Below the pieces are notes generated by a model that was given only the letters and a program-made list of their open reading frames with translations, was not told the origin of the DNA and did no database searches. A program made the position numbers and the translations under genes. Positions 1-7,775 of a stretch of DNA of 51,268 nt are shown in pieces. The first letter of the stretch is position 1. The number at the start of each line of letters is the position of its first letter. Source of the DNA: an uncultured bacterium (GTDB lineage: Bacteria > Pseudomonadota > Gammaproteobacteria > Burkholderiales > Burkholderiaceae_E); the NCBI GenBank assembly GCA_903866395.1, contig CAIPNM010000014.1, positions 1-51,268 on the forward strand. Reading direction: 5' to 3'.

Positions 1-629
1 GCGGCGATCAGGCACCAGATCGCCGCAAAGGAAGGCGCGAGTTCCCGAAAATCGGTATCCAGCCATGCGCGCCAGGGCGGCGCTCCCAGCGTGAGCGCCG
101 CGTCATAGGGTCGGCGATCGAGATTCGCGAACAGGGGCACCATGATGAGCCCCACCCGCGGAATCAGGTAATAGCCATAGGCAAAAGCAAGCCCGCCGGT
201 TGAGTAAATCCATTGGCCCGCCACCGCCGGATCAGCGCCCAGCATGGCGAGCAGCTGCGTGATAAACCCGGCACGGCCGAAGGCGAGAATGAACCCGTAG
301 GCGATCACCAGACCCGAGAAGGTGAGCGGCACACCCAGCAGCACCAGCATGAGCTGCCGCTTTCTCTCGGACAAGCGCGCCACCGCGCGCGCGAGCGGCG
401 CACCCGCGAGGAGCGACAGCGTGGCTGTACCCGCTCCGAGAAGGAGGGTGTTCCACGCTGCTGACCCGAGCAAGGCATCTTCACGCAGGCTTACCGATAG
501 CGCCTCGGATTCGATCGCTACTTCAACCAGCAGCGATCCCAGCGGCAGCAGCAGAAACAGCAGCAGCCATGCATAGGCAGGTAGCGCGCCCAGTCTTCTG
601 ACCGCGCCCCTTCCGAATGCCGACGCCAT
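1..629 (-). CDS. ABC transporter permease, iron/polyamine/2-aminoethylphosphonate type (C-terminus cut by window edge)
   Basis: Inner-membrane subunit of the ABC importer encoded upstream on the same strand. The frame is open from an ATG at 629 to the window edge, about 209 codons. A hydrophobic segment lies near residues 17-40, followed by further membrane spans. An EAA-type loop (YDAALTLGAPPW, about residue 180), which in this family contacts the ATPase, lies near the cut end. It starts 42 bases after the binding-protein gene ends, so it is probably the last or near-last gene of the operon. The substrate class follows from the neighbouring ATPase and binding protein. The family is well supported; the substrate is not. 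Confidence 0.82.
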   Translation of the reverse strand, partial: MASAFGRGAVRRLGALPAYAWLLLFLLLPLGSLLVEVAIESEALSVSLREDALLGSAAWNTLLLGAGTATLSLLAGAPLARAVARLSERKRQLMLVLLGVPLTFSGLVIAYGFILAFGRAGFITQLLAMLGADPAVAGQWIYSTGGLAFAYGYYLIPRVGLIMVPLFANLDRRPYDAALTLGAPPWRAWLDTDFRELAPSFAAIWCLIA

Positions 630-671
630 GATGGCTGCCCGCCGCCGATCTGCTGATTTGCCTGCGCGCGA

Positions 672-1760
672 CTATTTCGCGAGCGCGGCCGCGGCCCAGT
701 CGCGGTCGATCTCCGCCTTGCGCGCTGAGGCCTTGATGACATCAAGCGGTCGCAACTGCGGCGCATCAGGCATCTTGCTTCGAACATCCGCAGGCAACTG
801 AACGCCCGGCACCGACGGACGGACAAAGCCCTGGGCAAACAGCGTCTGCCCCATCTCGCTCATGGTGAAGTTGAGCCACAGCCGAGCCGAGTTGGGGTTG
901 GGCGCACCCTTCACCAGGCTGATCGCATAGGGGGCGGATGCGCTCGCCTCTTTCGGAATGATCACCGCACAGGCGTCGCCCATGCCGTCAACGAACTTGG
1001 CCTTGAGACCGTCGTTTTCGTAGCTGATCCAGACCGGGATTTCGCCTTTCAGGAATTTGGCATAGGGCGTGGTGCCCTCGACCCGCTGCACGTTGCCGGC
1101 GGCGTGGAGCTTGCCGAAAAAATCAGTGCCCGGCTTGGTGTTGTCGATGCTGCCACCATTGCCATAGGCCGCCGCGATCACGCCCACCTGACCGACACCG
1201 GTTGAACGCGGATCGAGATAGGTCACGCTGTTCTTGTATTCGGGCTTCAGCAGGTCGGCCCAGCCCTGCGGAATATTTTTCACCAGCTTGGTGTTCACCA
1301 GGAAAGCGATATTCAACGTGTGGATGGTGAACCAGCGGCCCTCGGGCTCGCGAAACACGTCGGGGAGCTTGTCGAAGTTGATCGGCTTGAAGGGTGCCAC
1401 CACATCTTTCCTGGCCGCATCCACAGCTGATGCAGCGAAGTAGTACGCCGTATCGGCCTGCGGACGCCGGCGCGCCTTCTCCAGCGCCACCACGGTTGCA
1501 GCCGAGCCCAGATCGTTATAGGTCATCTCCACTTCGGGGTAGCGCTTCTTGAATTCGCGAAACAGCACCTTCCAGTTGGCCCATTCGGGACCGGTATCGA
1601 AAGACACGACTAGCCCTTCTTTCGCGGCCTCGGCATAGAGCGCTTTTTCGCCTGGGTACAGCTCGGGGCCTTCAAATGCCTGCACGCCGGTAGCCGACAG
1701 CGCGGCCATGGCGCCCAGCAGCACACGACGTTGGGCGTTGATTGGATGATCAGCATTCAT
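672..1760 (-). CDS. ABC transporter periplasmic substrate-binding protein (iron(III)/2-aminoethylphosphonate-like family)
   Basis: Periplasmic binding protein of 362 residues that would deliver substrate to the two flanking permeases. Residues 1-28 form a Sec signal peptide: a twin arginine at 11-12, a hydrophobic stretch, and a likely cleavage after VQA at 28. The mature part resembles family 1 extracellular solute-binding proteins used for ferric iron, polyamine or 2-aminoethylphosphonate uptake. An AAGGAG site lies 7 bases before the ATG. The gene sits between the ATPase gene (43-base gap) and the partial permease gene. The phosphonate reading rests on general resemblance and gene set only; no phosphonate-degrading enzyme is in the window. 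Confidence 0.85.
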   Translation of the reverse strand: MNADHPINAQRRVLLGAMAALSATGVQAFEGPELYPGEKALYAEAAKEGLVVSFDTGPEWANWKVLFREFKKRYPEVEMTYNDLGSAATVVALEKARRRPQADTAYYFAASAVDAARKDVVAPFKPINFDKLPDVFREPEGRWFTIHTLNIAFLVNTKLVKNIPQGWADLLKPEYKNSVTYLDPRSTGVGQVGVIAAAYGNGGSIDNTKPGTDFFGKLHAAGNVQRVEGTTPYAKFLKGEIPVWISYENDGLKAKFVDGMGDACAVIIPKEASASAPYAISLVKGAPNPNSARLWLNFTMSEMGQTLFAQGFVRPSVPGVQLPADVRSKMPDAPQLRPLDVIKASARKAEIDRDWAAAALAK

Positions 1761-1802
1761 GGCGAGCTCCTTGGGGGATCAATGGACGGGTTGGGTGATG
1801 GA

Positions 1803-2891
1803 TCAAAGTATCTGCGCATCGTCATCGAGGATGACCAGCGCTTCGGGAGAAAGCGAAACCGCCGCGGACGCCACCGTAGCGCCTTCGCAGAGAAGCGTGG
1901 GCAGAGGCGCAGCCGCCAGATCCGATTGCGCCGGGACCGCCAACTGCGCACCCGACGCTGGAAGAAAATCCCACCGGCAGGTGGCGCCTAAAAACCGCAC
2001 CCGTCCGGCCGCTCCCGGGATCCGGTTCGGGGCGTCGGGTGCAGGATCAGGGTGAATGGATTCCGGACGGACCAGCACGCAGATCGCCGCACCCGCCAGG
2101 CGAGGCCCAGTATCCGCCTGCAACACGCCCAGCACCGTCTGCACCCGGCCCGGCTCGAGCACAGTGCCAGCAAGCAGATTGGCATGCCCGACAAAGCGGG
2201 CCACCATCAGATTGGCCGGGCGCGCATAGAGCCCGCGCGGCGTATCAATCTGCTGTAGCCTGCCCTGATGCAGCACGGCCACGCGGTCGGCCATCATCAG
2301 CGCTTCCTGCTGATCGTGCGTGACGAAAAGTGTGGCTGCCCCGCTTGCGCGTTGAATATCGCGAATCTCATCGCACAGTTGCGCTCGAATGTGCGCATCG
2401 AGCGCAGCCAACGGCTCATCAAGCAGCAGCACCGATGGGCGAAAAGCGAGCGCACGGGCAAGCGCAACCCGCTGCTGCTGACCGCCCGAGAGTTGCGACG
2501 GACGACGCGCCTCCAGCCCGGCTAGCCCCACCGATGCAATCATCGCCTGGGCCTTGCGATGGCGCTCGCCGGCGGCTACGCCGCGCATGCGAAGCCCGTA
2601 GGCCACGTTCTCCAGGACCGACAGATGCGGGAATAGCGCGTAGCTCTGGAACACCATACCGACGCTTCGTTCCCAGGGCGGTACCGTGGCGACATCGCGA
2701 TCATCGATCAACAGTCGGCCCGATTGCACCGGCAGAAGCCCCGCCACCAGCCGCAGCATGGTTGACTTGCCGCAGCCACTTGCGCCAATCACGGCAAGAA
2801 GTTCGCCGCGCGCCACCTCGATTGAGACGCCCAGCAGTCCCTGTCCGGTGCCGGGGTAACGGTGTTCGAGTTGTTCCAGCTTAATGCTCAT
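1803..2891 (-). CDS. ABC transporter ATP-binding protein (PotA/FbpC/PhnT-like)
   Basis: Cytoplasmic ATPase of the importer, 362 residues. The Walker A motif GASGCGKST is at residues 36-44, the Q-loop in VFQSYALFPH near 80-90, the signature LSGGQQQR near 134-141 and Walker B VLLLDEP near 155. About 110 residues follow the nucleotide-binding domain and look like a TOBE domain, as in polyamine, iron and 2-aminoethylphosphonate ATPases. The ATG at 2891 is preferred over an upstream in-frame start at 2969 because it overlaps the stop of the upstream permease in a TAATG junction, which implies translational coupling, and it begins directly at the conserved fold. Confidence 0.9.
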   Translation of the reverse strand: MSIKLEQLEHRYPGTGQGLLGVSIEVARGELLAVIGASGCGKSTMLRLVAGLLPVQSGRLLIDDRDVATVPPWERSVGMVFQSYALFPHLSVLENVAYGLRMRGVAAGERHRKAQAMIASVGLAGLEARRPSQLSGGQQQRVALARALAFRPSVLLLDEPLAALDAHIRAQLCDEIRDIQRASGAATLFVTHDQQEALMMADRVAVLHQGRLQQIDTPRGLYARPANLMVARFVGHANLLAGTVLEPGRVQTVLGVLQADTGPRLAGAAICVLVRPESIHPDPAPDAPNRIPGAAGRVRFLGATCRWDFLPASGAQLAVPAQSDLAAAPLPTLLCEGATVASAAVSLSPEALVILDDDAQIL

Positions 2892-3727
2892 TACACCGCC
2901 CCCGTTCGCCGCGCCGAAAGGCCGGCTGCGCACAAGGCAAGCCCCAGGAGGACCACAGTGGCGGCACACGCATAGCCCGTTGCGCCGTAGAACGCCTGCA
3001 GCAGCACGACCGGATAGGTGCGGTGCTTGAAACTTGCGATCAGGTTGGACACCTGAAACTCACCGATTGAAAGCGCCGCCACCATCACCAGCCCCGCCAC
3101 CAGGCTGTGCCGCATCGATGGCAGCGCAATGGTGATGAACTGCCGCCATGGCGAGGCACCGAGCGTGGCGGCACAGGCCTCGAGGTCAGCCAGGCCGAGA
3201 TGGCGAAGGTCGGCCACCAGCGCTTGCGTGAGATAGGGGAGCGTGAGCACCCCATGCGCCGCGATCAGAAGCGGCAGGGTGCCCAGCCACGGCGTGGCAT
3301 CGCTTGAGAACACCAACACATAGCCAAAGCCCAAGGTGAGCGCCGGCACCGCCACGGGTAGCGAGGCAATCAGCCGACCCGCGAAGGCCCCGCCGCGCGA
3401 GGCGCGGTGATAGAGCGAATACGCAAGCGGCATAGCAAGCAGCGCGGTGACCGCACAGGTGCCAAGCGCCACATAGAGGCTGGTCCAGAAGGCTCGGCGA
3501 AACGAGCCGTCAGCGAGGAGTTCCTGAAACCAACGCAGTGTGAAGCCCGTCGGCAGGAGCGAGTTGGTCCAGGACTGCCCGAACGAACCGATCGCGACCA
3601 GCACGATCGGCAGGAGCAGATAGGTGAGATAGAGAGGGATGACCATGGCGAGGCGCAGATTGTAGGTGGGGGCATGTGAAAACGCGATGACGATTTCGGA
3701 AGGTGCGCCTTTATTGCTGAACGGCAA
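2891..3727 (-). CDS. ABC transporter permease, iron/polyamine/2-aminoethylphosphonate type
   Basis: Inner-membrane permease, 278 residues from a TTG at 3727. An in-frame ATG at 3646 would give 251 residues starting right before the first membrane span, and the sequence does not clearly decide between them. Several spans are visible, with an EAA-type loop (ACAATLGASPWRQF) in the C-terminal half. It is the first gene of the minus-strand transporter operon and its stop overlaps the ATPase start. The two permeases of the operon are separate genes, as in PhnU/PhnV or PotB/PotC pairs. Transcription probably starts in the 129-base gap shared with the divergent hydrolase gene. Confidence 0.86.
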   Translation of the reverse strand: MPFSNKGAPSEIVIAFSHAPTYNLRLAMVIPLYLTYLLLPIVLVAIGSFGQSWTNSLLPTGFTLRWFQELLADGSFRRAFWTSLYVALGTCAVTALLAMPLAYSLYHRASRGGAFAGRLIASLPVAVPALTLGFGYVLVFSSDATPWLGTLPLLIAAHGVLTLPYLTQALVADLRHLGLADLEACAATLGASPWRQFITIALPSMRHSLVAGLVMVAALSIGEFQVSNLIASFKHRTYPVVLLQAFYGATGYACAATVVLLGLALCAAGLSARRTGAV

Positions 3728-3745
3728 GCCATTTTCTTTACAAGG

Positions 3746-3778
3746 GCCTCAGATCTGCATAACCTTTCCCGCTGAGGC
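3746..3778. promoter_or_regulatory. 7-bp inverted repeat in divergent intergenic region
   Basis: GCCTCAG (3746-3752) and CTGAGGC (3772-3778) are perfect complements separated by 19 bases, between the minus-strand transporter operon and the plus-strand hydrolase gene. The position suits a shared operator. Read on the plus strand the second arm is followed by GGTCTTTT, so an RNA hairpin is an alternative. No regulator gene is adjacent. Confidence 0.3.
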
Positions 3779-3856
3779 GGTCTTTTCGTGGCTGTTTCAG
3801 TACGTTCAACGTTGCCTTTCGACCATAAGAACAAGATCTGACCCGGAGACCCCTAC

Positions 3857-4633
3857 GTGAGCTTTATCGAGAGCTTTGTCCAGATTGACGGCTGCCGAAC
3901 GCGACTGCTGCGCGGCGGCCAAGGCACCCCGCTCCTCTACCTGCATGGTGCAAACGGCGTTGCGGGTATCCAACCCTTCATGCTGAAGCTTGCCGAACGG
4001 TTCGATGTCTGGATTCCCGAACATCCAGGATTCGGGCAGTCCGATGAGCCCGAGTGGCTCGAGAACATCCACGATCTTGCTTATTTCTACCTCGACTTCA
4101 TGCGCGAGCACCAGCTCACCGGCGCGCATGTGCTCGGAAGCTCGCTCGGCGGCTGGCTCGCGCTTGAAATGGCGGTGCGCGACACGTCGCGCATCAAGAC
4201 GCTCTCAATGATCGGTCCCGCCGGCCTTCGCACGCCAGGCGTGGTGCCGGGCGACGTTTTTCTCTGGAGCCCCGAGCAGTTGGTTCGGAACACGTTTCAC
4301 GATCAGAGCATTGCCGAGCGCATGCTGTCGGTGCCACCCACCCCCGAGCAGCAGGAAGTGCTGCTTAAAAACCGCTTCACTTTCGCCCGGCTCGCGTGGG
4401 AGCCTCGCCTGCACGATCCCAAGCTGCACAAGTGGGTGAAACGAATTAATGTCCCTACCCAGATCATTTGGGGCGAGCAGGATCAGATCCTGCCAGTGGG
4501 CGCCACACAGGCCTTCCGCGAGGCCATGCCTCAGGCGAGCATCACCGTCATTCCGCAGTGCGGCCACTTGCCCCAGTCCGAGCGGCCCGATGCGTTCTGC
4601 GACATTCTTTTCAAATTCCTGGCAGGGAAGTAA
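3857..4633 (+). CDS. alpha/beta hydrolase
   Basis: Cytoplasmic alpha/beta-fold hydrolase of 258 residues; no signal peptide. The oxyanion-side HGA motif is at residues 30-32, the nucleophile elbow G-S-S-L-G places Ser96, the acid is Asp209 in GEQDQILP, and His237 is in CGHLPQ. All three catalytic residues are present and correctly ordered. The GTG start at 3857 begins just before the first beta strand, with a GGAG-like site upstream. The gene is separated by only 4 bases from a flavin monooxygenase gene, so the two products probably act in sequence, for example ring or C-C cleavage after oxygenation. The substrate is unknown. Confidence 0.88.
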   Translation: MSFIESFVQIDGCRTRLLRGGQGTPLLYLHGANGVAGIQPFMLKLAERFDVWIPEHPGFGQSDEPEWLENIHDLAYFYLDFMREHQLTGAHVLGSSLGGWLALEMAVRDTSRIKTLSMIGPAGLRTPGVVPGDVFLWSPEQLVRNTFHDQSIAERMLSVPPTPEQQEVLLKNRFTFARLAWEPRLHDPKLHKWVKRINVPTQIIWGEQDQILPVGATQAFREAMPQASITVIPQCGHLPQSERPDAFCDILFKFLAGK

Positions 4634-4637
4634 CGCC

Positions 4638-5807
4638 ATGCAAGTCATTCTCTTTCACCTGATGCCCTATGCCGATCTCGATCTGCAAAAATCGAGCGCC
4701 TATGACACCGTCTGGATGAAGCTGCCCAACGCACTCTTTGATCCGGTGAAGGGTCATCAGCTCTACAATCGTTTTCTCGATGAGCTGGAATACGGCGAGA
4801 CCCTGGGTTGGGATGGGGTTGCGGTCAATGAACATCATCAGACCGCCTACGGCATCATGCCCTCGCCGATCGTCACCGCCAGCGCGCTCGCCCGGCGTAC
4901 CACACGCGCCAAGATCGCCATCCTGGGAAGCGCATTGCCGCTGCGCGAACACCCCCTCACCATCGCGGAAGAACACGCGATGATCGATGTCATCACGGGT
5001 GGCCGCCTGATCAGCGGCTTTGTGCGAGGCATCGGCGCCGAATACCACACCTTCGGCGTGAACCCCACCTTCTCTCACGACCGCTTCCACGAAGCGCACG
5101 ACCTGATCGTGCGCGCCTGGACTGATCCCGGGCCCTTCTCTTTCCAGGGCAAGCACTACAACGTGAGCTATGTCAATCTCTGGCCCCGCCCATTCCAGCG
5201 GCCACATCCGCCCATCTGGATTCCCTCACAGGGCAGTAAGGAAACCATCGACTGGGCCTCGCACCCCGATCGGCGCTACACCTACCTGCAAACCTTCAGC
5301 CCTGCCGCGGCGGTTGCGAAATACCTGAATCTCTATCGCGACACCGCGCGCAACTCGGGCTACGAGCCCGGCGACCACCAGCTCGGCTGGGCGGTGCCGG
5401 TGTATGTGGGTGATACCGATGAGTCCGCTCGCCGCGAGGCCAAACCGCATTTCGAGATCTTCCGAAACCGCTTTCTCAAGATGCCCTTCGAGATGCTGCT
5501 GCCCCCGGGCTACACCTCGCGCGAATCGATGCGCGGTATCGCTGCGGCCAAGGGTTCGCTATCGGGTGACATCACCCTGGAGAAGGCCGTGGAGCTTGGA
5601 ATGTTCCTCTGCGGAAGCGCAAGCACGGTTCGCGAAACGCTAGAGTCCTACTGGCGCGACATGCGCTTTGGCAATCTGCTGACCATGTGTCAGTTCGGCA
5701 CGCTGCCCGCCGACATGACCCGCGCCAACATGGAGCGCTTTGCGCGCGACGTGCTGCCCGCCATTCAGAAGCTAGGCGCCGAAACCGAGGCGTTGGTGGC
5801 AGCCTGA
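4638..5807 (+). CDS. LLM class flavin-dependent oxidoreductase (luciferase-like monooxygenase)
   Basis: Bacterial luciferase-like TIM-barrel monooxygenase of 389 residues. Members of this family use reduced FMN, normally supplied by a separate reductase; no such reductase is in the window. Conserved-looking parts include the early EHHQT segment after the first strands and the GRLISGFVRGIGAEYHTFG region. The ATG at 4638 is chosen over an upstream in-frame start at 4449 because it has an AGGGAAG ribosome site 7-8 bases ahead and begins at the conserved fold; the upstream part overlaps the hydrolase gene. It is the second gene of a two-gene unit. Confidence 0.9.
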   Translation: MQVILFHLMPYADLDLQKSSAYDTVWMKLPNALFDPVKGHQLYNRFLDELEYGETLGWDGVAVNEHHQTAYGIMPSPIVTASALARRTTRAKIAILGSALPLREHPLTIAEEHAMIDVITGGRLISGFVRGIGAEYHTFGVNPTFSHDRFHEAHDLIVRAWTDPGPFSFQGKHYNVSYVNLWPRPFQRPHPPIWIPSQGSKETIDWASHPDRRYTYLQTFSPAAAVAKYLNLYRDTARNSGYEPGDHQLGWAVPVYVGDTDESARREAKPHFEIFRNRFLKMPFEMLLPPGYTSRESMRGIAAAKGSLSGDITLEKAVELGMFLCGSASTVRETLESYWRDMRFGNLLTMCQFGTLPADMTRANMERFARDVLPAIQKLGAETEALVAA

Positions 5808-5981
5808 TCGGTTCCCGAGCATGCCGCTGGCCCGTAAGCCTCAACCCGATCTGGTTAACGGCAGATGCCAGCACCTTGCTGCCGGGTCGACCAGGTCGGG
5901 AGTTAGCTCCAACCGGCACGGCTGATTGATGCACGCAAGGCTCGCGCTAATGCCGCGTTTGAGCCTTCGCGCTGCTTAGGA

Positions 5982-6629
5982 TCAGCGACGCGGTAACGCT
6001 CGATCCTCAAGCGCCGCCCTGATCAGCGCATCAACCATCCACAGCGCAACCTGCTCAACCGAGCGATCGGACAGTCCCCAGATGTCTTTCAGAATCACCC
6101 AGGTCTCGATTCCATACACCACAGTGAGCGCTTGATGTAAGCGGCGCAGCTGCGAGGCAGACAGCTGCGATGCCATCGGGGCGATGGCATCGCCCATGAT
6201 GCGTACGCGAAAGCCCCTGCGAAAGCGCTCCTCGTCAAGCGCCCCCGCCCGCTCGCGCGCCCAGTGCTCAAGCGATAGTTGAACGGCTGCGCGCATCTGC
6301 GCTTCGAAATCACGGAACCGAGGAAACGTTTTTTCAAAAACCTCACGAACCCGGCGCGGGCCATCTGGGTGCTTGGAGGAAAAGCGGCGGACTGGGCCAA
6401 GCGATTCGTCCATCACAGCGACGATGAGCGCGCTTCGCGAAGAAAAATAGCGATACGCGGTCGCCCGCGACACACCGCAGCGGCGCGCTACTTCGGCCAC
6501 TGCCGGCACATGCCCCGCCTCCCGAATTAGCTGCATGGCGGTCGAGAGCAGCAAGCGATGGGTCGCCGCCCGCACGCCCCGGAGTGGCGCTAGCGGTGCT
6601 TCGCTGAGATTATGACCAGGATGACCCAT
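5982..6629 (-). CDS. TetR/AcrR family transcriptional regulator
   Basis: DNA-binding repressor of 215 residues. The N-terminal helix-turn-helix lies at about residues 41-62 (VAEVARRCGVSRATAYRYF), followed by an all-helical ligand and dimerisation domain. It is transcribed away from the hydrolase/amidohydrolase/Liv operon and is 301 bases from the first full gene of it. The intergenic region carries a promoter followed closely by an inverted repeat, so it very likely represses that operon and perhaps itself, and would release DNA on binding a pathway compound. The ATG at 6629 has a GAGG site upstream. Confidence 0.9.
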   Translation of the reverse strand: MGHPGHNLSEAPLAPLRGVRAATHRLLLSTAMQLIREAGHVPAVAEVARRCGVSRATAYRYFSSRSALIVAVMDESLGPVRRFSSKHPDGPRRVREVFEKTFPRFRDFEAQMRAAVQLSLEHWARERAGALDEERFRRGFRVRIMGDAIAPMASQLSASQLRRLHQALTVVYGIETWVILKDIWGLSDRSVEQVALWMVDALIRAALEDRALPRR

Positions 6630-6705
6630 CCGACTGCCTCACGCGGATAACGCGACCTGACGGACTCGGTGGCCGAGGAGCGCGCTCGAAATGAACCGGA
6701 AGTTC

Positions 6706-6735
6706 TTGCTGATTATTTGGAACTCGGTCTATGAT
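6706..6735 (+). promoter_or_regulatory. sigma70-like promoter for the hydrolase/Liv/Tm-1 operon
   Basis: A TTGCTG -35 box (6706-6711) and a TATGAT -10 box (6730-6735) are separated by 18 bases, in the divergent region between the tetR-type gene and the operon. A start of transcription near 6742 would place the 6750-6765 inverted repeat just downstream of it, where bound repressor would block the polymerase. Confidence 0.55.
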
Positions 6736-6749
6736 CGACTTCAAGGGTT

Positions 6750-6765
6750 TGAGACGCAAGTCTCA
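6750..6765. promoter_or_regulatory. candidate TetR operator
   Basis: TGAGAC and GTCTCA form a perfect 6-bp inverted repeat around GCAA. It lies about 8 bases past the predicted transcription start of the plus-strand operon and next to a TetR-family gene. Size and position fit a TetR operator. Which protein binds it is inferred from the gene neighbourhood. Confidence 0.5.
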
Positions 6766-6841
6766 TTTCCGGTTGCTGATCTCGCCGCCGCGTCCTGAGT
6801 CCAGGGCGTGCAGCAGGCGAGACACAAAGGAGACCAGCCGG

Positions 6842-6934
6842 ATGCACCGCCGCGGTCACGCCGTGACCATTCCATGTCCGCCCGTCCAAAAGCCGGCGCC
6901 TGTCCTCGCTGTACGAACGGCGAGGACGGTATGA
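6842..6934 (+). CDS. possible 30-residue leader peptide
   Basis: Small open frame from ATG 6842 to TGA 6934. It has a strong AAAGGAGA ribosome site at 6826-6833, 8 bases before the ATG, and its stop overlaps the ATG of the following hydrolase gene as ATGA. The peptide is basic and proline/valine-rich (starts MHRRGHAV) and matches no family I know. The arrangement suggests translational coupling or a regulatory leader inside the 5' untranslated region of the operon. It could also be a chance frame, since high-GC DNA has many. Confidence 0.35.
   Translation: MHRRGHAVTIPCPPVQKPAPVLAVRTARTV
6854..6868. promoter_or_regulatory. perfect 15-bp palindrome inside the leader
   Basis: GGTCACG and CGTGACC are 7-bp perfect inverted arms around a single C. 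It lies about 110 bases downstream of the predicted transcription start and inside the possible leader frame. A one-base centre suits a protein-binding site better than an RNA hairpin. It differs in sequence from the 6750-6765 repeat, so it may bind another regulator. Confidence 0.35.
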
Positions 6935-7773
6935 CCCTTCATATCGTCGACCGGGTAGCGGTTGAAGACACGGGCGAAGGCGAGCCTGTGGTGTGCGTGC
7001 ACGGCCTGGGCGGTAGCGCCAACGTCTGGACACCGCTCACACCCGGGCTTTCGCGTTATCGCATCGTTCGCGTCGAATTACCTGGCAGTGCCCGTTCAGC
7101 TCGCGCCGAGGGTGAGATCTCCATTGAGCGCTTCGTAGGGTGCCTGGAACAGATTTGCGAGCGCCTGGCCATTACCCGGGCACACTGGCTCGCCCACTCG
7201 CTTGGCACCATTGTGACCCAGCACTTTGCGGTACTGCACCCGAAGCGCGTTGCAAGCCTCACATTGATTGGTCCGCTCTCCGAGCCCACCAGCGGTGCCC
7301 GCCCGCCCCTTCTCGCCCGGGCTGCACTCGCCCGCAGTCAAGGCGTAGCGGGCCTGCAGACCATCGCCGATCAAACCGTCGCGGCCGCACTATCGTCCGA
7401 GACGCGAGCCCGGCAACCACTCGTGGCAGCTTTCGTGCGCGATTCCGTTGCGCGCAGTTGTCCAGAGGGATATGCCCGCACGTGCGAAGCGCTCGCCCAG
7501 GCACGCAGCGCGTCGCTCGATCGAATTTCGGCGCCAGTACTCCTTCTGACAGGCGAGGAAGACGCCGTGGCCCCGCCTCAGTCGGTGCGGGCCCTCGCCG
7601 ATCGTCTCATCAGCTCGCCCGATGTCCGTATGCGGGTTTTTCCACGCTGCGGTCACTGGCAACCGCTCGAGCGACCCGCGGAGTGCCTGCGTGAGATCGG
7701 TGACTTCATCGCCGCCGCCAACCGCCGCCCGGAGCGCCCCTACCTGACAGCTCTCGCAACCGGAGCCGCCTGA
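6931..7773 (+). CDS. alpha/beta hydrolase (enol-lactonase-like)
   Basis: Cytoplasmic alpha/beta hydrolase of 280 residues, resembling 3-oxoadipate enol-lactonase and related ring-cleavage hydrolases. HGLGG is at residues 24-28, the nucleophile elbow A-H-S-L-G gives Ser90, the acid lies in GEEDAVAPP and the histidine in RCGHWQP near the C-terminus. The ATG at 6931 is chosen because it has a GAGGA site 4-8 bases upstream, overlaps the leader stop as ATGA, and begins directly before the first strand; an in-frame start at 6808 would add a non-conserved tail. It is the first full gene of the long plus-strand operon, 2 bases from the next gene. Confidence 0.88.
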   Translation: MTLHIVDRVAVEDTGEGEPVVCVHGLGGSANVWTPLTPGLSRYRIVRVELPGSARSARAEGEISIERFVGCLEQICERLAITRAHWLAHSLGTIVTQHFAVLHPKRVASLTLIGPLSEPTSGARPPLLARAALARSQGVAGLQTIADQTVAAALSSETRARQPLVAAFVRDSVARSCPEGYARTCEALAQARSASLDRISAPVLLLTGEEDAVAPPQSVRALADRLISSPDVRMRVFPRCGHWQPLERPAECLREIGDFIAAANRRPERPYLTALATGAA

Positions 7774-7775
7774 TC

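Noticed and set aside
5848..5873. GATCTGGTTAA followed by GCCAGC, resembling the 3' part of a TPP riboswitch
   Set aside because: The CTGAGA and GGGTGC parts are missing, it lies between convergent genes with no thiamine gene downstream, and a chance match explains it.
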